Assembly: GCF_001598215.1 (NCBI RefSeq)
Contig: NZ_BCXJ01000001.1
Span: 1,054,001 to 1,118,000, forward strand
From: Shouchella clausii
Lineage (GTDB): Bacteria; Bacillota; Bacilli; Bacillales; Bacillaceae_D
Direction of reading: 5' to 3'
DNA length: 64,000 nt
Part shown: positions 49,076-57,759 of the stretch, in pieces
Layout of the letters: each line of letters begins with the position of its first letter
Numbering within the stretch: the first letter of the stretch is position 1
The notes under the pieces: model-generated
What the model was told of the DNA's origin: nothing
What the model saw: only the letters and a program-made list of their open reading frames with translations
Databases searched by the model: none
Translations under genes and position numbers: made by a program

Positions 49076-49711
49076 ATGAGTTTAGACAAGCTTTTGTCTT
49101 CTGGGGTAGTGGCTGTTATGAGAAAGCTGCCTGTTGAAGACATTGAAAACATTGCCAGTGCGCTCATTGAGGGTGGCATTAGCGGTTTAGAAATTACGCT
49201 CGATTCAGACAATGCTTTAGGTGTGATCGAGCGCTTAAGCAAGCTCGTTGGCGAACGTGCTGTCGTCGGTGCCGGTACAGTGTTAAGTTCAGAACAAGCT
49301 GAAGCGGCCATTGACGCTGGGGCTAAGTTTGTATTTGCCCCTATTCTCGACAAAGGTACGATTGAAGTGGCGAAACGGCGGGAGACGATTGTCATTCCTG
49401 GCGTGTTTACGCCTACGGAAGCCTACCAGGCAGTAAAATGGGGCGCTGATGTCGTGAAAGTGTTTCCTGCTGATTGCGTTGGTCCTTCTTTTATCAAATC
49501 AGTGAAAGGGCCACTGCCGATGGTGCGGATGATGCCGACAGGGGGCGTTGATTTAACCAACTTAGCCTCGTTTATAAAAGCTGGCGCAGTTGCAGTCGGT
49601 GCAGGAGGCTCTTTGCTCGACAAAAACATCATCGCTGCCCGCGATTGGCCGCGTTTGACGGAACTCGCTAAGCAATATGTCGATTGTGCGCAAACGGCAA
49701 GGGGCAACTAA
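49076..49711 (+). CDS. eda: KDPG/KHG aldolase
   Basis: A 211-residue class I aldolase splitting 2-keto-3-deoxy-6-phosphogluconate (or 4-hydroxy-2-oxoglutarate). GAGTVLSSEQAEAAIDAGAK and the Schiff-base region WGADVVKVFPAD are visible, with the phosphate site at MPTGGVDLTN and GAVAVGAGGSLL. No KDG kinase or uronate gene is adjacent, so it acts with enzymes elsewhere. ATG 49076 follows GTGGAGGG. A cre-like site covers its promoter. Confidence 0.92.
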   Translation: MSLDKLLSSGVVAVMRKLPVEDIENIASALIEGGISGLEITLDSDNALGVIERLSKLVGERAVVGAGTVLSSEQAEAAIDAGAKFVFAPILDKGTIEVAKRRETIVIPGVFTPTEAYQAVKWGADVVKVFPADCVGPSFIKSVKGPLPMVRMMPTGGVDLTNLASFIKAGAVAVGAGGSLLDKNIIAARDWPRLTELAKQYVDCAQTARGN

Positions 49712-49813
49712 AACAGCGATTGTCCCCATTAAGCAACGAAGCTTAATATTGAAAACAAGAGCAATGATTCATAGATAAAGGAATTTGTCCAAGACTGGCG
49801 GGAACCAATGATT

Positions 49814-49844
49814 AAGAGCGTCTAAAAAGATGCTCTTTTTTTGT
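49814..49844 (+). terminator. terminator downstream of eda
   Basis: AAGAGCGTCT/AGATGCTCTT stem (one G-T pair) with a four-base loop, followed by a T-run. Confidence 0.85.
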
Positions 49845-49899
49845 TTTTTACTATTTCTCTCAATGCTTGCCTGTGTGGGGAAAAATTGTTCACAAATGT

Positions 49900-49961
49900 G
49901 TAAAGATATGTTTACATTTTTACGCAAACGGGCATATCATAATATGTAAAGATATATTTAC
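49900..49961. promoter_or_regulatory. twin palindromic operators of the XRE regulator
   Basis: GTAAAGATATGTTTAC (49900-49915) and GTAAAGATATATTTAC (49946-49961) are near-identical inverted repeats with centres 46 bp apart. The second lies 20 bp before the start codon of the XRE gene, the first in its -35 region. Confidence 0.75.
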
Positions 49962-49980
49962 TTTTTTGAGGTGATGGGTA

Positions 49981-50187
49981 ATGGCAGTGGAAAACAAAAT
50001 CCGAGCCATCCGAAAACAAAAAGGGATCACGCAGGTTCAAATGGCACAAGATTTACGTATCACCAGACAAACGATCAATGCGATTGAAAAACATAAATAC
50101 AATCCAAGTTTAGAACTTGCCCTTAAGTTGATCCATTATTTCGATGTCCCGATTGATGAGCTTTTTACATTAAAGGAGGATGAATAA
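49981..50187 (+). CDS. small XRE-family repressor
   Basis: A 68-residue Cro/C1-type helix-turn-helix protein: IRAIRKQKGITQVQMAQDLR, ITRQTINAIEKHKYNPSLEL, FDVPIDELFTLKEDE. This is the YozG-like type usually paired with a DUF2178-like membrane protein. GAGGTGATGGGTA precedes the ATG. The twin palindromes upstream imply autorepression. The next gene, its usual membrane partner, is frameshifted. Confidence 0.9.
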   Translation: MAVENKIRAIRKQKGITQVQMAQDLRITRQTINAIEKHKYNPSLELALKLIHYFDVPIDELFTLKEDE

Positions 50188-50188
50188 C

Positions 50189-50576
50189 ATGACACGGCAA
50201 AAAGGTTTGGCATGGTTGCTTATTTTCGTTTCTTCTTTAGTAGGCGGGTTTTTAGCAATTTACTTCCTGAATGACGGACATGAATATACGATGCTATTTG
50301 CCATCGCAGGCGGCGTTTTACTGGCGTTATCATTTACTTCATTAGTGTCCGTTCATGAAAAGACAAAAAAGTGCCAACATCCGATGAACGCTCTGAATTT
50401 CTAGCAGAACGTTTTTTAGCAATCGCATTCATAGCGGTCTTGTTTATCAGTGCCCTATTATTGATTGGGCTCATGATAATGGCTATACGTCCATTCAGGT
50501 GGGAACATTGTTAATTTATCTCATGCTCGTTTTCTTTGGATTAGGCATTGGTGTAGTTGTAGCCAAGAGGATCTAA
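50189..50576 (+). pseudogene. DUF2178-like membrane protein, broken by two frameshifts
   Basis: Starts at ATG 50189 after AAGGAGG and encodes MTRQKGLAWLLIFVSSLVGG with two membrane segments. The frame is lost in an A6 run near 50370; one extra A would restore VPTSDERSEFLAERFLAIAF and two more helices. A second shift near 50485 (one missing base, GG to G) separates the final YTSIQVGTLLIYLML ending in VVVAKRI. Rejoined, it makes a normal four-helix partner of the upstream XRE regulator. As it stands only the first ~70 residues would be made. Confidence 0.75.
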
Positions 50577-50720
50577 GGAAACATTAGTAAAAGAGAGGAT
50601 TTGTTATCAGTTTTTACAATCAAGGAACGTTTATCAAAAGGGGGAGAACGCGCCTTGTCAGGGAGAAAAAAGTAGACAGTTGAGAAATTGAATTTCCCAA
50701 CTGCCTAACGGTTTGTTGTG

Positions 50721-51917
50721 TTATAGCGGACCTTCGTAATAGACATCTAGCCAGTTAAATAAGACCGAGGTATCGCCCTTATTAACAAATTGCCCTTCGT
50801 ACACGGTTTCGCTGGAGCTTAAGTGAATGGCTTTAATGAATGCAAGTGTGTCTTGGTGTTGTAAATCTACGGCAAACACATACAACACCCCGTCTTTACA
50901 GGCAACACCAGCTACTTCTCCATCGATCTCAATGGTGGTTGCTTCAGGAAGCGTTCCATCAAGTTCTTCTAAATTAATAAGTTGATACGATAAGTAGCTT
51001 CCATCGTACTGTAAAATCATTAGTTCGTTCCCTACTTGAAAACGTTCATAGCCAATCATGTCATCTATAGCCAAAGCTCGTTGATCTTCCTCGCTTTTAT
51101 CATTGCTTTTAGATAAGACATCAAGTTCCTCGCTGTCATAGTTGTACGAATAAACTTGAACGATTTCCGTATTTCCTTCAGGCGATACGTGTTCAATTGC
51201 CCAAGTTAAATAGCCGTTCGGCGAATAAAAGCTAGAAGGGTATGAGTCTAAGTAAATATCGGCTTTGCTTATGGTGCTTACGTAATCTTCAGAGCTACTA
51301 AAATGGGCCAGTTCCTGGCGTTCTTCAATTTGTTTGCTTTGAGGATCAATTTTGTAAAGGGAAACCACTTCACTGCTGCCAACGGATTCGAGCAATGTCA
51401 TATACAAAAGCGAATCGCGAATCTGGATGTCAAGCAAGTCAACTTGCTTAGTCGGCGTGGTTTCTATCTGAAAGTCCAAAGATTGCCCTTCCGAACGATC
51501 GAGCCAGCTAATTTGCAATGACGATGGTTTTTCGATCGGATGAGACTGGTAGGGAACATCAATATGGACAATAAAGTCTTGATCTACATATAGAGAGTTC
51601 CATGTATCTTTTCCTCTAAAAAAGGAGCGGAACTGTTTTTGCAACTCATTGATCGCAGGATTTGGGGTAGCATCAAGGGATTCAAGAAAAGACGGCTTAT
51701 TTGCCTTGCCATATAAAGGAACATTATGGGTGTTGTCCCCTTGCCCTTGTACGCCAAAACCATCAATGACGTCCTCTGAGCCAGATACCGTTTTAAGTTC
51801 GATGCCATCAGCGATTTCCTTTATATCTTGCTGCTTAAGTGTGTAACTAATAGCCAACCAACTAAAGACAACAATACTAAACACAATCAATGTCATGCTA
51901 TACCAATATCGTTTCAT
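50721..51917 (-). CDS. membrane-anchored extracytoplasmic protein of the ABC operon (first copy)
   Basis: A 398-residue protein: one N-terminal membrane anchor (YSMTLIVFSIVVFSWLAIS), then an exported, acidic, beta-rich domain with repeated short strands, suggestive of a beta-propeller-like sensor. No known family recognised. It is a paralog in architecture of the protein at 53824, which likewise follows a permease gene. It is the last gene of the operon. AGGAGG lies close to two ATGs (51920, 51917); the second has better spacing. Confidence 0.75.
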   Translation of the reverse strand: MKRYWYSMTLIVFSIVVFSWLAISYTLKQQDIKEIADGIELKTVSGSEDVIDGFGVQGQGDNTHNVPLYGKANKPSFLESLDATPNPAINELQKQFRSFFRGKDTWNSLYVDQDFIVHIDVPYQSHPIEKPSSLQISWLDRSEGQSLDFQIETTPTKQVDLLDIQIRDSLLYMTLLESVGSSEVVSLYKIDPQSKQIEERQELAHFSSSEDYVSTISKADIYLDSYPSSFYSPNGYLTWAIEHVSPEGNTEIVQVYSYNYDSEELDVLSKSNDKSEEDQRALAIDDMIGYERFQVGNELMILQYDGSYLSYQLINLEELDGTLPEATTIEIDGEVAGVACKDGVLYVFAVDLQHQDTLAFIKAIHLSSSETVYEGQFVNKGDTSVLFNWLDVYYEGPL

Positions 51918-51928
51918 CATAAAGCCTC

Positions 51929-52747
51929 CTACACCGTCACATATTTGGCAATTAGCCGTCTGGACAGCAGAAGATTAATGGCGATTAACAGAGTGACTAA
52001 CGCAATCGCCACAAAGAAAAGCTCTGAATCATAAATTCGCCCTGACAGCATTCCGAGAGGGACGGTCGCCGCACATAGGACGACCCCACCATAAGAAAGC
52101 GCAAAGGCAATCCCGATTAAGCGAAAAGACCGCTCAATTAAAACCATTGTAAAAATCGTCGTTAATGCGAACAGGCCACAGCCGAACATCATAAACAGAT
52201 CAATCAAGTAGTTTTCGGTGTCAAACACATGAATAAAAACAAAATCAAGTGTTGTATCCAAACTGTCTGTCTGTAAAATTTCGTTTGGCAGCCGTAGCGA
52301 TAAAAACAAGTCCTGGAGTGGATACAGACACAATTGGAATGCATAAACGACGATCGCCATGAAAACGATGGCTGCTAGTTTAGCAAAATAAACGTGCATC
52401 CGGCTGTTTGGCAACATGAGTAGCCTGTGTATGAAAGGGTGGCTGCCGTACCACTCCCTATACCAAATCAACAACGCGTAACAAAAGAGGGCGCCAAATA
52501 GAAATAGCAACGGACCTACATAAAGGGAGCTGAATAAAAACGAGTTCATGGAAATAGGGCCGTTCTCCATTAAGAACTCAGCAGCGGTTCGCCCAGACGC
52601 CAAATGAGCGTTGTATTCCGTTAATGTACTTTGCGTGTAGATGAAAACGACAGCAAACTGCATGAGCGCAAACAAGCCAAGTGCTCCGAGAAACAAAGGC
52701 ATGACGCGCCTCAGTTCAAAATCAACCAACTTTAAATAGCTTTTCAT
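51929..52747 (-). CDS. ABC-2-like permease subunit (first copy)
   Basis: A 272-residue membrane protein with about six helices, N-terminus SYLKLVDFELRRVMPLFLGA, and the block LLIWYREWYGSHPFIHRLLM shared with the second permease of this operon (LLIWYRDWFSKNN). It overlaps the ATPase stop by four bases (ATGA) and would form the membrane part of that transporter, perhaps as a heterodimer with the 54984 protein. Confidence 0.85.
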   Translation of the reverse strand: MKSYLKLVDFELRRVMPLFLGALGLFALMQFAVVFIYTQSTLTEYNAHLASGRTAAEFLMENGPISMNSFLFSSLYVGPLLFLFGALFCYALLIWYREWYGSHPFIHRLLMLPNSRMHVYFAKLAAIVFMAIVVYAFQLCLYPLQDLFLSLRLPNEILQTDSLDTTLDFVFIHVFDTENYLIDLFMMFGCGLFALTTIFTMVLIERSFRLIGIAFALSYGGVVLCAATVPLGMLSGRIYDSELFFVAIALVTLLIAINLLLSRRLIAKYVTV

Positions 52748-53433
52748 GACTGGTATACCTCACGCATCACATCTTCAATCGATTTGCCTTCAGCTAGGCG
52801 CATTTCTTCTGTATCGAACTGTTTGAGGACACGCCCTTCATCAAGAAAGACGACTTTGTCTATTAAATGTTCAATATCATTGATTTCATGAGTCGTGATG
52901 ATGACGCCGCGATCTTCGAGAAAGCCGCTGGAAAACAAATCGGTGATTTGTTCGCGACTGAAAATGTCAATGCCTGAAAACGGCTCATCCATAAGCACGT
53001 AGTGTGTATCTAGCGATAGGCCAAGGAGGAGGTTCACTTTGGCTGTATTCCCCTTCGATAAATCAGCAATTTTCGCCGCACGATCAAGTTTAAAGAATTT
53101 AACGAGTTCATTGGCGCGCTCATCGTTCCAGCTTTTATAAAAGTCGCGCATAAAAACAATTGCTTTGTCAATCGTCATTGAGGGCGGCATCGGGATGACG
53201 TCAGGGATGAATGTCAACGTTTCATATCCATTTGGCGATAGCTTGCTGCCGTCAATCTTGATTTCCCCGCCACTTATAGGCGTTAAGTTCGCAATCATTT
53301 TGAGGACAGTCGTCTTGCCGACGCCATTAATGCCGATAAGCGAAGTAATTTCCCCGCGTTTGGCCGTAAACGAGACGTTATGCAGCACTGCTTTGCGGCC
53401 ATATTTTTTCGATACGTTTTTCACTTCAATCAT
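52744..53433 (-). CDS. ABC transporter ATPase (YtrB-like)
   Basis: A 229-residue ATPase: Walker A GINGVGKTTV, signature-like DLSKGNTAKVNLLLGLS (LSKGN instead of LSGGQ, as in YtrB/EcsA-type proteins), Walker B HYVLMDEPFSGID and H-loop TTHEINDIEHL. It is the only ATPase in an operon with two permeases. It overlaps the GntR gene by eight bases. Confidence 0.92.
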   Translation of the reverse strand: MIEVKNVSKKYGRKAVLHNVSFTAKRGEITSLIGINGVGKTTVLKMIANLTPISGGEIKIDGSKLSPNGYETLTFIPDVIPMPPSMTIDKAIVFMRDFYKSWNDERANELVKFFKLDRAAKIADLSKGNTAKVNLLLGLSLDTHYVLMDEPFSGIDIFSREQITDLFSSGFLEDRGVIITTHEINDIEHLIDKVVFLDEGRVLKQFDTEEMRLAEGKSIEDVMREVYQS

Positions 53434-53806
53434 GTTCCGTTTCCCCTTCCTTATAGCGAGCTTGGATCATGGCAATGACTTCGTCGAGCGGAACTTGGAT
53501 AGTGCGGATTGCTTGCAAAAATGTATCAACTGACTCCTGGATTAATTCATCACGGACTGAGTCAAGTACGTCTTGGTCATACGTAATCCGGCTAGGTTTG
53601 TTCCGTTCAGTATGAATCAACAATTGATCCTCCATTTCTTTATAGGCACGTTGTGCTGTGTTTGGATTGATTTTTAATGTCGCGCCAAGTTCTCGGCGCG
53701 AGGGGATTTCCTGCCCAGCAACAAGCTTCCCAGTAGCAATTTGCTCTTTAAAGTAGCGGACAACTTGTGCGTAAACGGGCTCGCGGGTGTTAAAATGAAT
53801 ATTCAT
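53426..53806 (-). CDS. GntR-family regulator (YtrA type)
   Basis: A 126-residue short GntR regulator: winged helix-turn-helix YAQVVRYFKEQIATGKLVAG, IPSRRELGATLKINPNTAQR, then a short dimerising helical tail, the YtrA subfamily layout with no effector domain. YtrA-type repressors sit in ABC-transporter operons and respond to cell-wall antibiotics in B. subtilis. ATG 53806 lies six bases after GGGAG; TTG 53809 is closer. It probably binds the palindrome at 55824-55847. Confidence 0.9.
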   Translation of the reverse strand: MNIHFNTREPVYAQVVRYFKEQIATGKLVAGQEIPSRRELGATLKINPNTAQRAYKEMEDQLLIHTERNKPSRITYDQDVLDSVRDELIQESVDTFLQAIRTIQVPLDEVIAMIQARYKEGETEHD

Positions 53807-53823
53807 CAAGCGCTCCCTTCTTT

Positions 53824-54984
53824 TTATGCACGTTTTAGTTTATGGAAATAAAGATACCCATTTTCAGTTCCATATTCGGTTTTCCCATGATAGAGGATTT
53901 GTCCATCTTCTAGTTTAACTGTGTAAAAACTATAGCTGGAAACAATCGGATTTTCTTCTGGCATCGTTTCGTTTACAAGCAAGTGAAGAAAGCCGTTTTC
54001 CTCGGTGAAACCAACTAAATAGTGTTCTTCACTCTCTGTTAGTTCCTTTGGCAGCTCACCGATTGGCGTGAGCGTTTCTGGGGAATCAGCTTCAAAGCGG
54101 TAGACGACTTGGTTGTCCGTCTCCCCTAACAGTGTGACACTGCCGTCATCTGCTTCTGAAGCATTTACAATGTTTTGTCCGTTGCTTGTGTCGATTTCTG
54201 ACAAGCGGTTCGCTTTGAAATCGTAAAAAGCGAGCGATCCATTGATATTCAAAATGACTGCTGGCTGCTGTTTAAGGCCAATCAATACGTAGGCACTGTC
54301 GCTGGCAACCGAATCGGTGGCCAAATCGGCAAGAGCGGCTTCTTGCACAATCGCTTGTTTCTCCAAATCAATTACATAAAACAATAAGCGATCGCCATTT
54401 GGCGTTGAAGTCATTGTTTCCATAATGACGGAAACGGTACTGCCTTCCACATAAGCATAAGAAATATAACCTGTTTCTTCGCCATGATAGCCGTCAAGAG
54501 AAACAGTTGCCTGTATGGAATTGCCTGTGTTGTTCTCAAGGACTGTAATCAACATTTCCTGTTGATCTTGTTTGAGGCTAATAGCAGCAACCTGGTTATT
54601 TTCGTCATTCACGTCCGTGTAGGTATGAAGATGATTAAGTGGGCGAAATAAAGACCTATGTTCAAATGCCATTCGGTCATAGTAAGGGTCATACCTTGCG
54701 TCATAGCGTTCAAGCCATGACAATGGTTCGCCAAAGGCGACAGTGTGCCCGTCTGTTTCAAATAAAAGCGAATTGCTTGCATAATCCTGCCATTTCTCCA
54801 ATGTGCCACTTAGCTGCACTCTTTCTAAATACGACTCATCGCCGGAAATGGTTTCCCATTCAAATGGGATCGGTTCAATGTCTAAACGGTCAGAAATGGC
54901 CACATAAAAATAGGTGATTGTTACTGACAAAAACGCAATAAATACGAACAACACCATGTAGCGTTTACTGCTAACATGTTTCAT
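53824..54984 (-). CDS. membrane-anchored extracytoplasmic protein of the ABC operon (second copy)
   Basis: A 386-residue protein with one N-terminal anchor (YMVLFVFIAFLSVTITYFYV) and a large exported beta-rich domain containing several strand repeats (NNQVAAISLKQD, GSTVSVIMETM, AYVLIGLKQQPAVILNI). Same layout as the 50721 protein. Its start overlaps the preceding permease stop (TAATG), so each permease is coupled to its own anchored partner. Confidence 0.75.
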   Translation of the reverse strand: MKHVSSKRYMVLFVFIAFLSVTITYFYVAISDRLDIEPIPFEWETISGDESYLERVQLSGTLEKWQDYASNSLLFETDGHTVAFGEPLSWLERYDARYDPYYDRMAFEHRSLFRPLNHLHTYTDVNDENNQVAAISLKQDQQEMLITVLENNTGNSIQATVSLDGYHGEETGYISYAYVEGSTVSVIMETMTSTPNGDRLLFYVIDLEKQAIVQEAALADLATDSVASDSAYVLIGLKQQPAVILNINGSLAFYDFKANRLSEIDTSNGQNIVNASEADDGSVTLLGETDNQVVYRFEADSPETLTPIGELPKELTESEEHYLVGFTEENGFLHLLVNETMPEENPIVSSYSFYTVKLEDGQILYHGKTEYGTENGYLYFHKLKRA

Positions 54985-55805
54985 TAGGCACTCACCTTCT
55001 TCCGGATTAAGTAAATGCTTAGCCAGGAAGACAACACGATTGTCGTCAGCCCCGTGGCTACGGCAATCAATAGTGCTTCCGACGGGAATACATAACTGTA
55101 GAAGTCACTTATAAAAAAGAAACTGTTCAACCAAAAGACAAAAGCCAGATAAAGCGCTCCTAACAATGCTCCTTTGACACGGAAACTACGTTCAAGGAGA
55201 ATGGCCGAAAACAAAGCCGTTAAAAAGGCAAAACCTAGGCCATAAGCAAGGACGAATACAAACGGGTCGAGGGGAATGAGCAAGCTAAATAACCTGTTCG
55301 TTTGCATGATTTGAGCCATTGATAACGGAGCGAGAAAAAGTTCGCTCGGCACGACCGCTTCAATGATTTTGTTGCCTATTGCGGCTAGTACAATTTGCAG
55401 CGCCACTAAACCAAGAACGAGCAAGAACAGTAAAAGCAGCTTAGCTGCAAATAACTGGGCACGGTTGATTGGCAACATCAGCAGCCGGGTAATGACATTG
55501 TTTTTACTGAACCAATCGCGGTACCAAATAAGCAACGAATAAGCGAGCATGATCGCAATGGCGATCATAATCGAACCAATAATAGGAAGACCACCGTACA
55601 AGGACTCCCAGCGAATCGAGTAGGACTCGGCAATTTGCTCAAGTGATACGTTTGTGATTAAAGCTTCGTTTGCGAAGTTGGCAGCCTTCGTTGAGGCCAA
55701 GATGTAAATGGCAATAAGCTGGATCGCGGAGACAAGGCCGAATAGGCAAAAATACACCTTGGACACACGCTTCCATTCAAAATGCAGCAATGATAGAAAT
55801 CGCAT
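54984..55805 (-). CDS. ABC-2-like permease subunit (second copy)
   Basis: A 273-residue membrane protein with about six helices, N-terminus MRFLSLLHFEWKRVSKVYFC, and the block SLLIWYRDWFSKNNVITRLLM shortened here to LLIWYRDWFS for comparison with the first permease. AGAGGTGA precedes the ATG. It is the first gene of the operon, right behind the promoter and palindrome. Confidence 0.85.
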   Translation of the reverse strand: MRFLSLLHFEWKRVSKVYFCLFGLVSAIQLIAIYILASTKAANFANEALITNVSLEQIAESYSIRWESLYGGLPIIGSIMIAIAIMLAYSLLIWYRDWFSKNNVITRLLMLPINRAQLFAAKLLLLFLLVLGLVALQIVLAAIGNKIIEAVVPSELFLAPLSMAQIMQTNRLFSLLIPLDPFVFVLAYGLGFAFLTALFSAILLERSFRVKGALLGALYLAFVFWLNSFFFISDFYSYVFPSEALLIAVATGLTTIVLSSWLSIYLIRKKVSA

Positions 55806-55823
55806 AAGTCACCTCTTTTTGTG

Positions 55824-55847
55824 TGTATGTATTAAATGATTCATACA
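55824..55847. promoter_or_regulatory. palindromic operator, probably for the YtrA-type regulator
   Basis: A 24-bp region with symmetric ends TGTATG/CATACA and inner AT pairs (16 of 24 positions symmetric). It lies between the promoter and the first start codon of the ABC operon. Confidence 0.6.
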
Positions 55848-55862
55848 TTAGCATCTATGTGT

Positions 55863-55892
55863 ACTATATGCTTGATACAGATAAACTGTCAA
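55863..55892 (-). promoter_or_regulatory. sigma-A promoter of the two-permease ABC operon
   Basis: On the minus strand, TTGACA (55887-55892), an 18-bp spacer and TATAGT (55863-55868). The rest of the spacer to 56151 holds a GTATG/CATAC repeat near 55907-55932 and a GCTGTC/GACAGC hairpin (56106-56124) in the leader of the NYN gene. Confidence 0.75.
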
Positions 55893-56151
55893 GCTTTTTT
55901 TTCAACGTATGAAACACGCTGTTTTCACATACATTGGAATAGTATTGTTTTGTTTTGACTGCCAGCTATGAAGACAATCGATTTGCCCAAGTGAAACAAG
56001 CCAGAATTTCATAGGCTTTTTCTGGATTTTATCGTACACTAGAGCTACAGACCATTCGTGGCAGCAGAACAAAACATAAGTCCTCATGGAATGAATAGGA
56101 GGGAGGCTGTCTTGGGAGGACAGCGAGAAATCGCGCAAGGCAGCTAGCGGA

Positions 56152-56994
56152 ATGAGCAAAGTACACACAGATGAAAGAGAAGATATGTTTAAAACAAAAG
56201 ACCATAACAATGTAGCGATTTTTATTGATTATGACAATGTGTATTGGACGCTAATGAACCGGTACAACCATAACCCTAACCACGAAGAGCCAGAAAAGAA
56301 CTTATTCAACTGTTTATGGGATCGGTACGGGCAAAACCAAGTCCGCACGTTTCGCGCTTATGCCGACTTCCAGCGAATCCGTTCAAGCTTGACTGATCTC
56401 CAAAAGCAGCGCGTCCAAATCCGCCACGTCTATTCAAACGATAAGGAAGGCGATTCCCGCAAAAATTCGTCGGACATTGAACTTTGTATAGACGCAATTG
56501 AAAGCACTTATAAAGATGAGAACATTTCCTGTTATGTGTTTGTCACTGCGGATAGTGACATGGTTCCGATTATGAGCAGGCTGATGTATAAAGGGAAACG
56601 TGTCGAACTTTATTATCTATCGGAGGCAGCGCCGAAACATACCGATATTACAAATTACTCCCATTATAGTGAAGACTTGCGTGACTTTTTGCAACTAGAA
56701 ATCAAAGAATACCATTTAGAATCATATAAACTGGATGCCCTTCGTTTTGTTGAGGAGTGGGAACAACGCTTTGGCTCGGAAAATGAATTGTATTTAGGGG
56801 CGCCGTGGTTGAGAAACCAATTCTCGGTCAAGTTTGGCATTCCTGCCAATTCAGCGAGTGAGTTGATTGATTTATTGAAAGTAGAAAAGCTGCTTGGCAC
56901 TGAAAACAAAGAATTGAAGAATGGGGATATTAAACCAAGTCTAGCGTTAACAGAACAAGGGCGCAGTTGGCTTGCACCCTTGTCGAAAGCGTAG
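56152..56994 (+). CDS. NYN-domain (PIN-like RNase) protein
   Basis: A 280-residue protein. The N-terminal NYN domain (residues ~20-165) has the acidic nuclease motifs AIFIDYDNVYW, SDIELCIDAI and FVTADSDMVPIMSRL, typical of LabA/NYN metal-dependent RNases. A C-terminal winged-helix-like domain (residues ~185-275, LGAPWLRNQFSVKFGIP) may bind RNA, as in OST-HTH/LOTUS proteins. ATG 56152 lacks a strong site; ATG 56185, after AAAGAGAAG, is a good alternative. An AGGAGGGAGG sequence lies ~40 bp upstream in a hairpin-bearing leader. Confidence 0.85.
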   Translation: MSKVHTDEREDMFKTKDHNNVAIFIDYDNVYWTLMNRYNHNPNHEEPEKNLFNCLWDRYGQNQVRTFRAYADFQRIRSSLTDLQKQRVQIRHVYSNDKEGDSRKNSSDIELCIDAIESTYKDENISCYVFVTADSDMVPIMSRLMYKGKRVELYYLSEAAPKHTDITNYSHYSEDLRDFLQLEIKEYHLESYKLDALRFVEEWEQRFGSENELYLGAPWLRNQFSVKFGIPANSASELIDLLKVEKLLGTENKELKNGDIKPSLALTEQGRSWLAPLSKA

Positions 56995-57232
56995 TTATGT
57001 TTTAGGTGGAGATTTGTCGAATCTTAAGGGTTGACTTGTAGATAAGTCTCAAATATTATAGGGATAGACAACAGATTCGTTATAATTCGCTAAAACATTA
57101 ATGCGTTAGACAAATTCGTTATGAGAGGCAAGGACATACCTTGTCTCTTTTTGTATGTTTTTGACCACTCCTTTTTGATAGGGATTCGTGTTGTTATATG
57201 CTTTGTTCCCCAAATTGTAAAATTGTAAACCT

Positions 57233-57598
57233 CTAAATGAACTTATTTTCATTTGGGCTGGCATATCGTCTGTTTTTTCGAATCTTTCTAAATAACTTCA
57301 ACTGCTCCTTTAAAAATTCCTGCTCTTCAACATCCAAATCTTTAAAATAATAGTGCTCCGTTTGTTCATTGACACGATAGAGGGAAACACTTTTTTCCTC
57401 CGTCTCTCCGGCAATATAAGCAATGGAAACGTGATAGATTTCAGCAAGCTGTTTTAGCTTGCTAAGAGAAGGTTCGTTCCGACCTTGCTCATAGAAGCCG
57501 TATGCACTTTCGGTAATGCCGAGAAAGGAAGCAACATCTTGTTGGGTCAACTGGTGGGCTTTTCGCAACTCGCGCAATCGTTTATTCAGCTCAACCAT
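57233..57598 (-). CDS. XRE-family regulator with C-terminal extension
   Basis: A 121-residue regulator: helix-turn-helix at residues 3-58 (LRELRKAHQLTQQDVASFLG, ITESAYGFYEQGRNEPSL) followed by a helical, charged tail (EEQEFLKEQLKLFRKIRKNR). It resembles SinR/Xre-type phage or stress regulators. ATG 57598 follows GGAAGGG. Divergent from a second XRE gene at 57760. Confidence 0.88.
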   Translation of the reverse strand: MVELNKRLRELRKAHQLTQQDVASFLGITESAYGFYEQGRNEPSLSKLKQLAEIYHVSIAYIAGETEEKSVSLYRVNEQTEHYYFKDLDVEEQEFLKEQLKLFRKIRKNRRYASPNENKFI

Positions 57599-57700
57599 AA
57601 GCATACCCTTCCTGCATGTTCGCAATAATTTACTCGACCGTTAACAATGAGCATGGAGTAGCGGATGGTCATTTTCACTCTTTTTTATTGTGTTGTTCTA

Positions 57701-57729
57701 TTGACTGACAATTATTTGTTGGGTAAACT
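57701..57729 (+). promoter_or_regulatory. promoter of the rightward XRE gene
   Basis: TTGACT (57701-57706), 17-bp spacer, TAAACT (57724-57729), about 30 bp before the TTG start. Confidence 0.6.
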
Positions 57730-57759
57730 GAAACTACAATATGTTGGGGAGTGATCACA

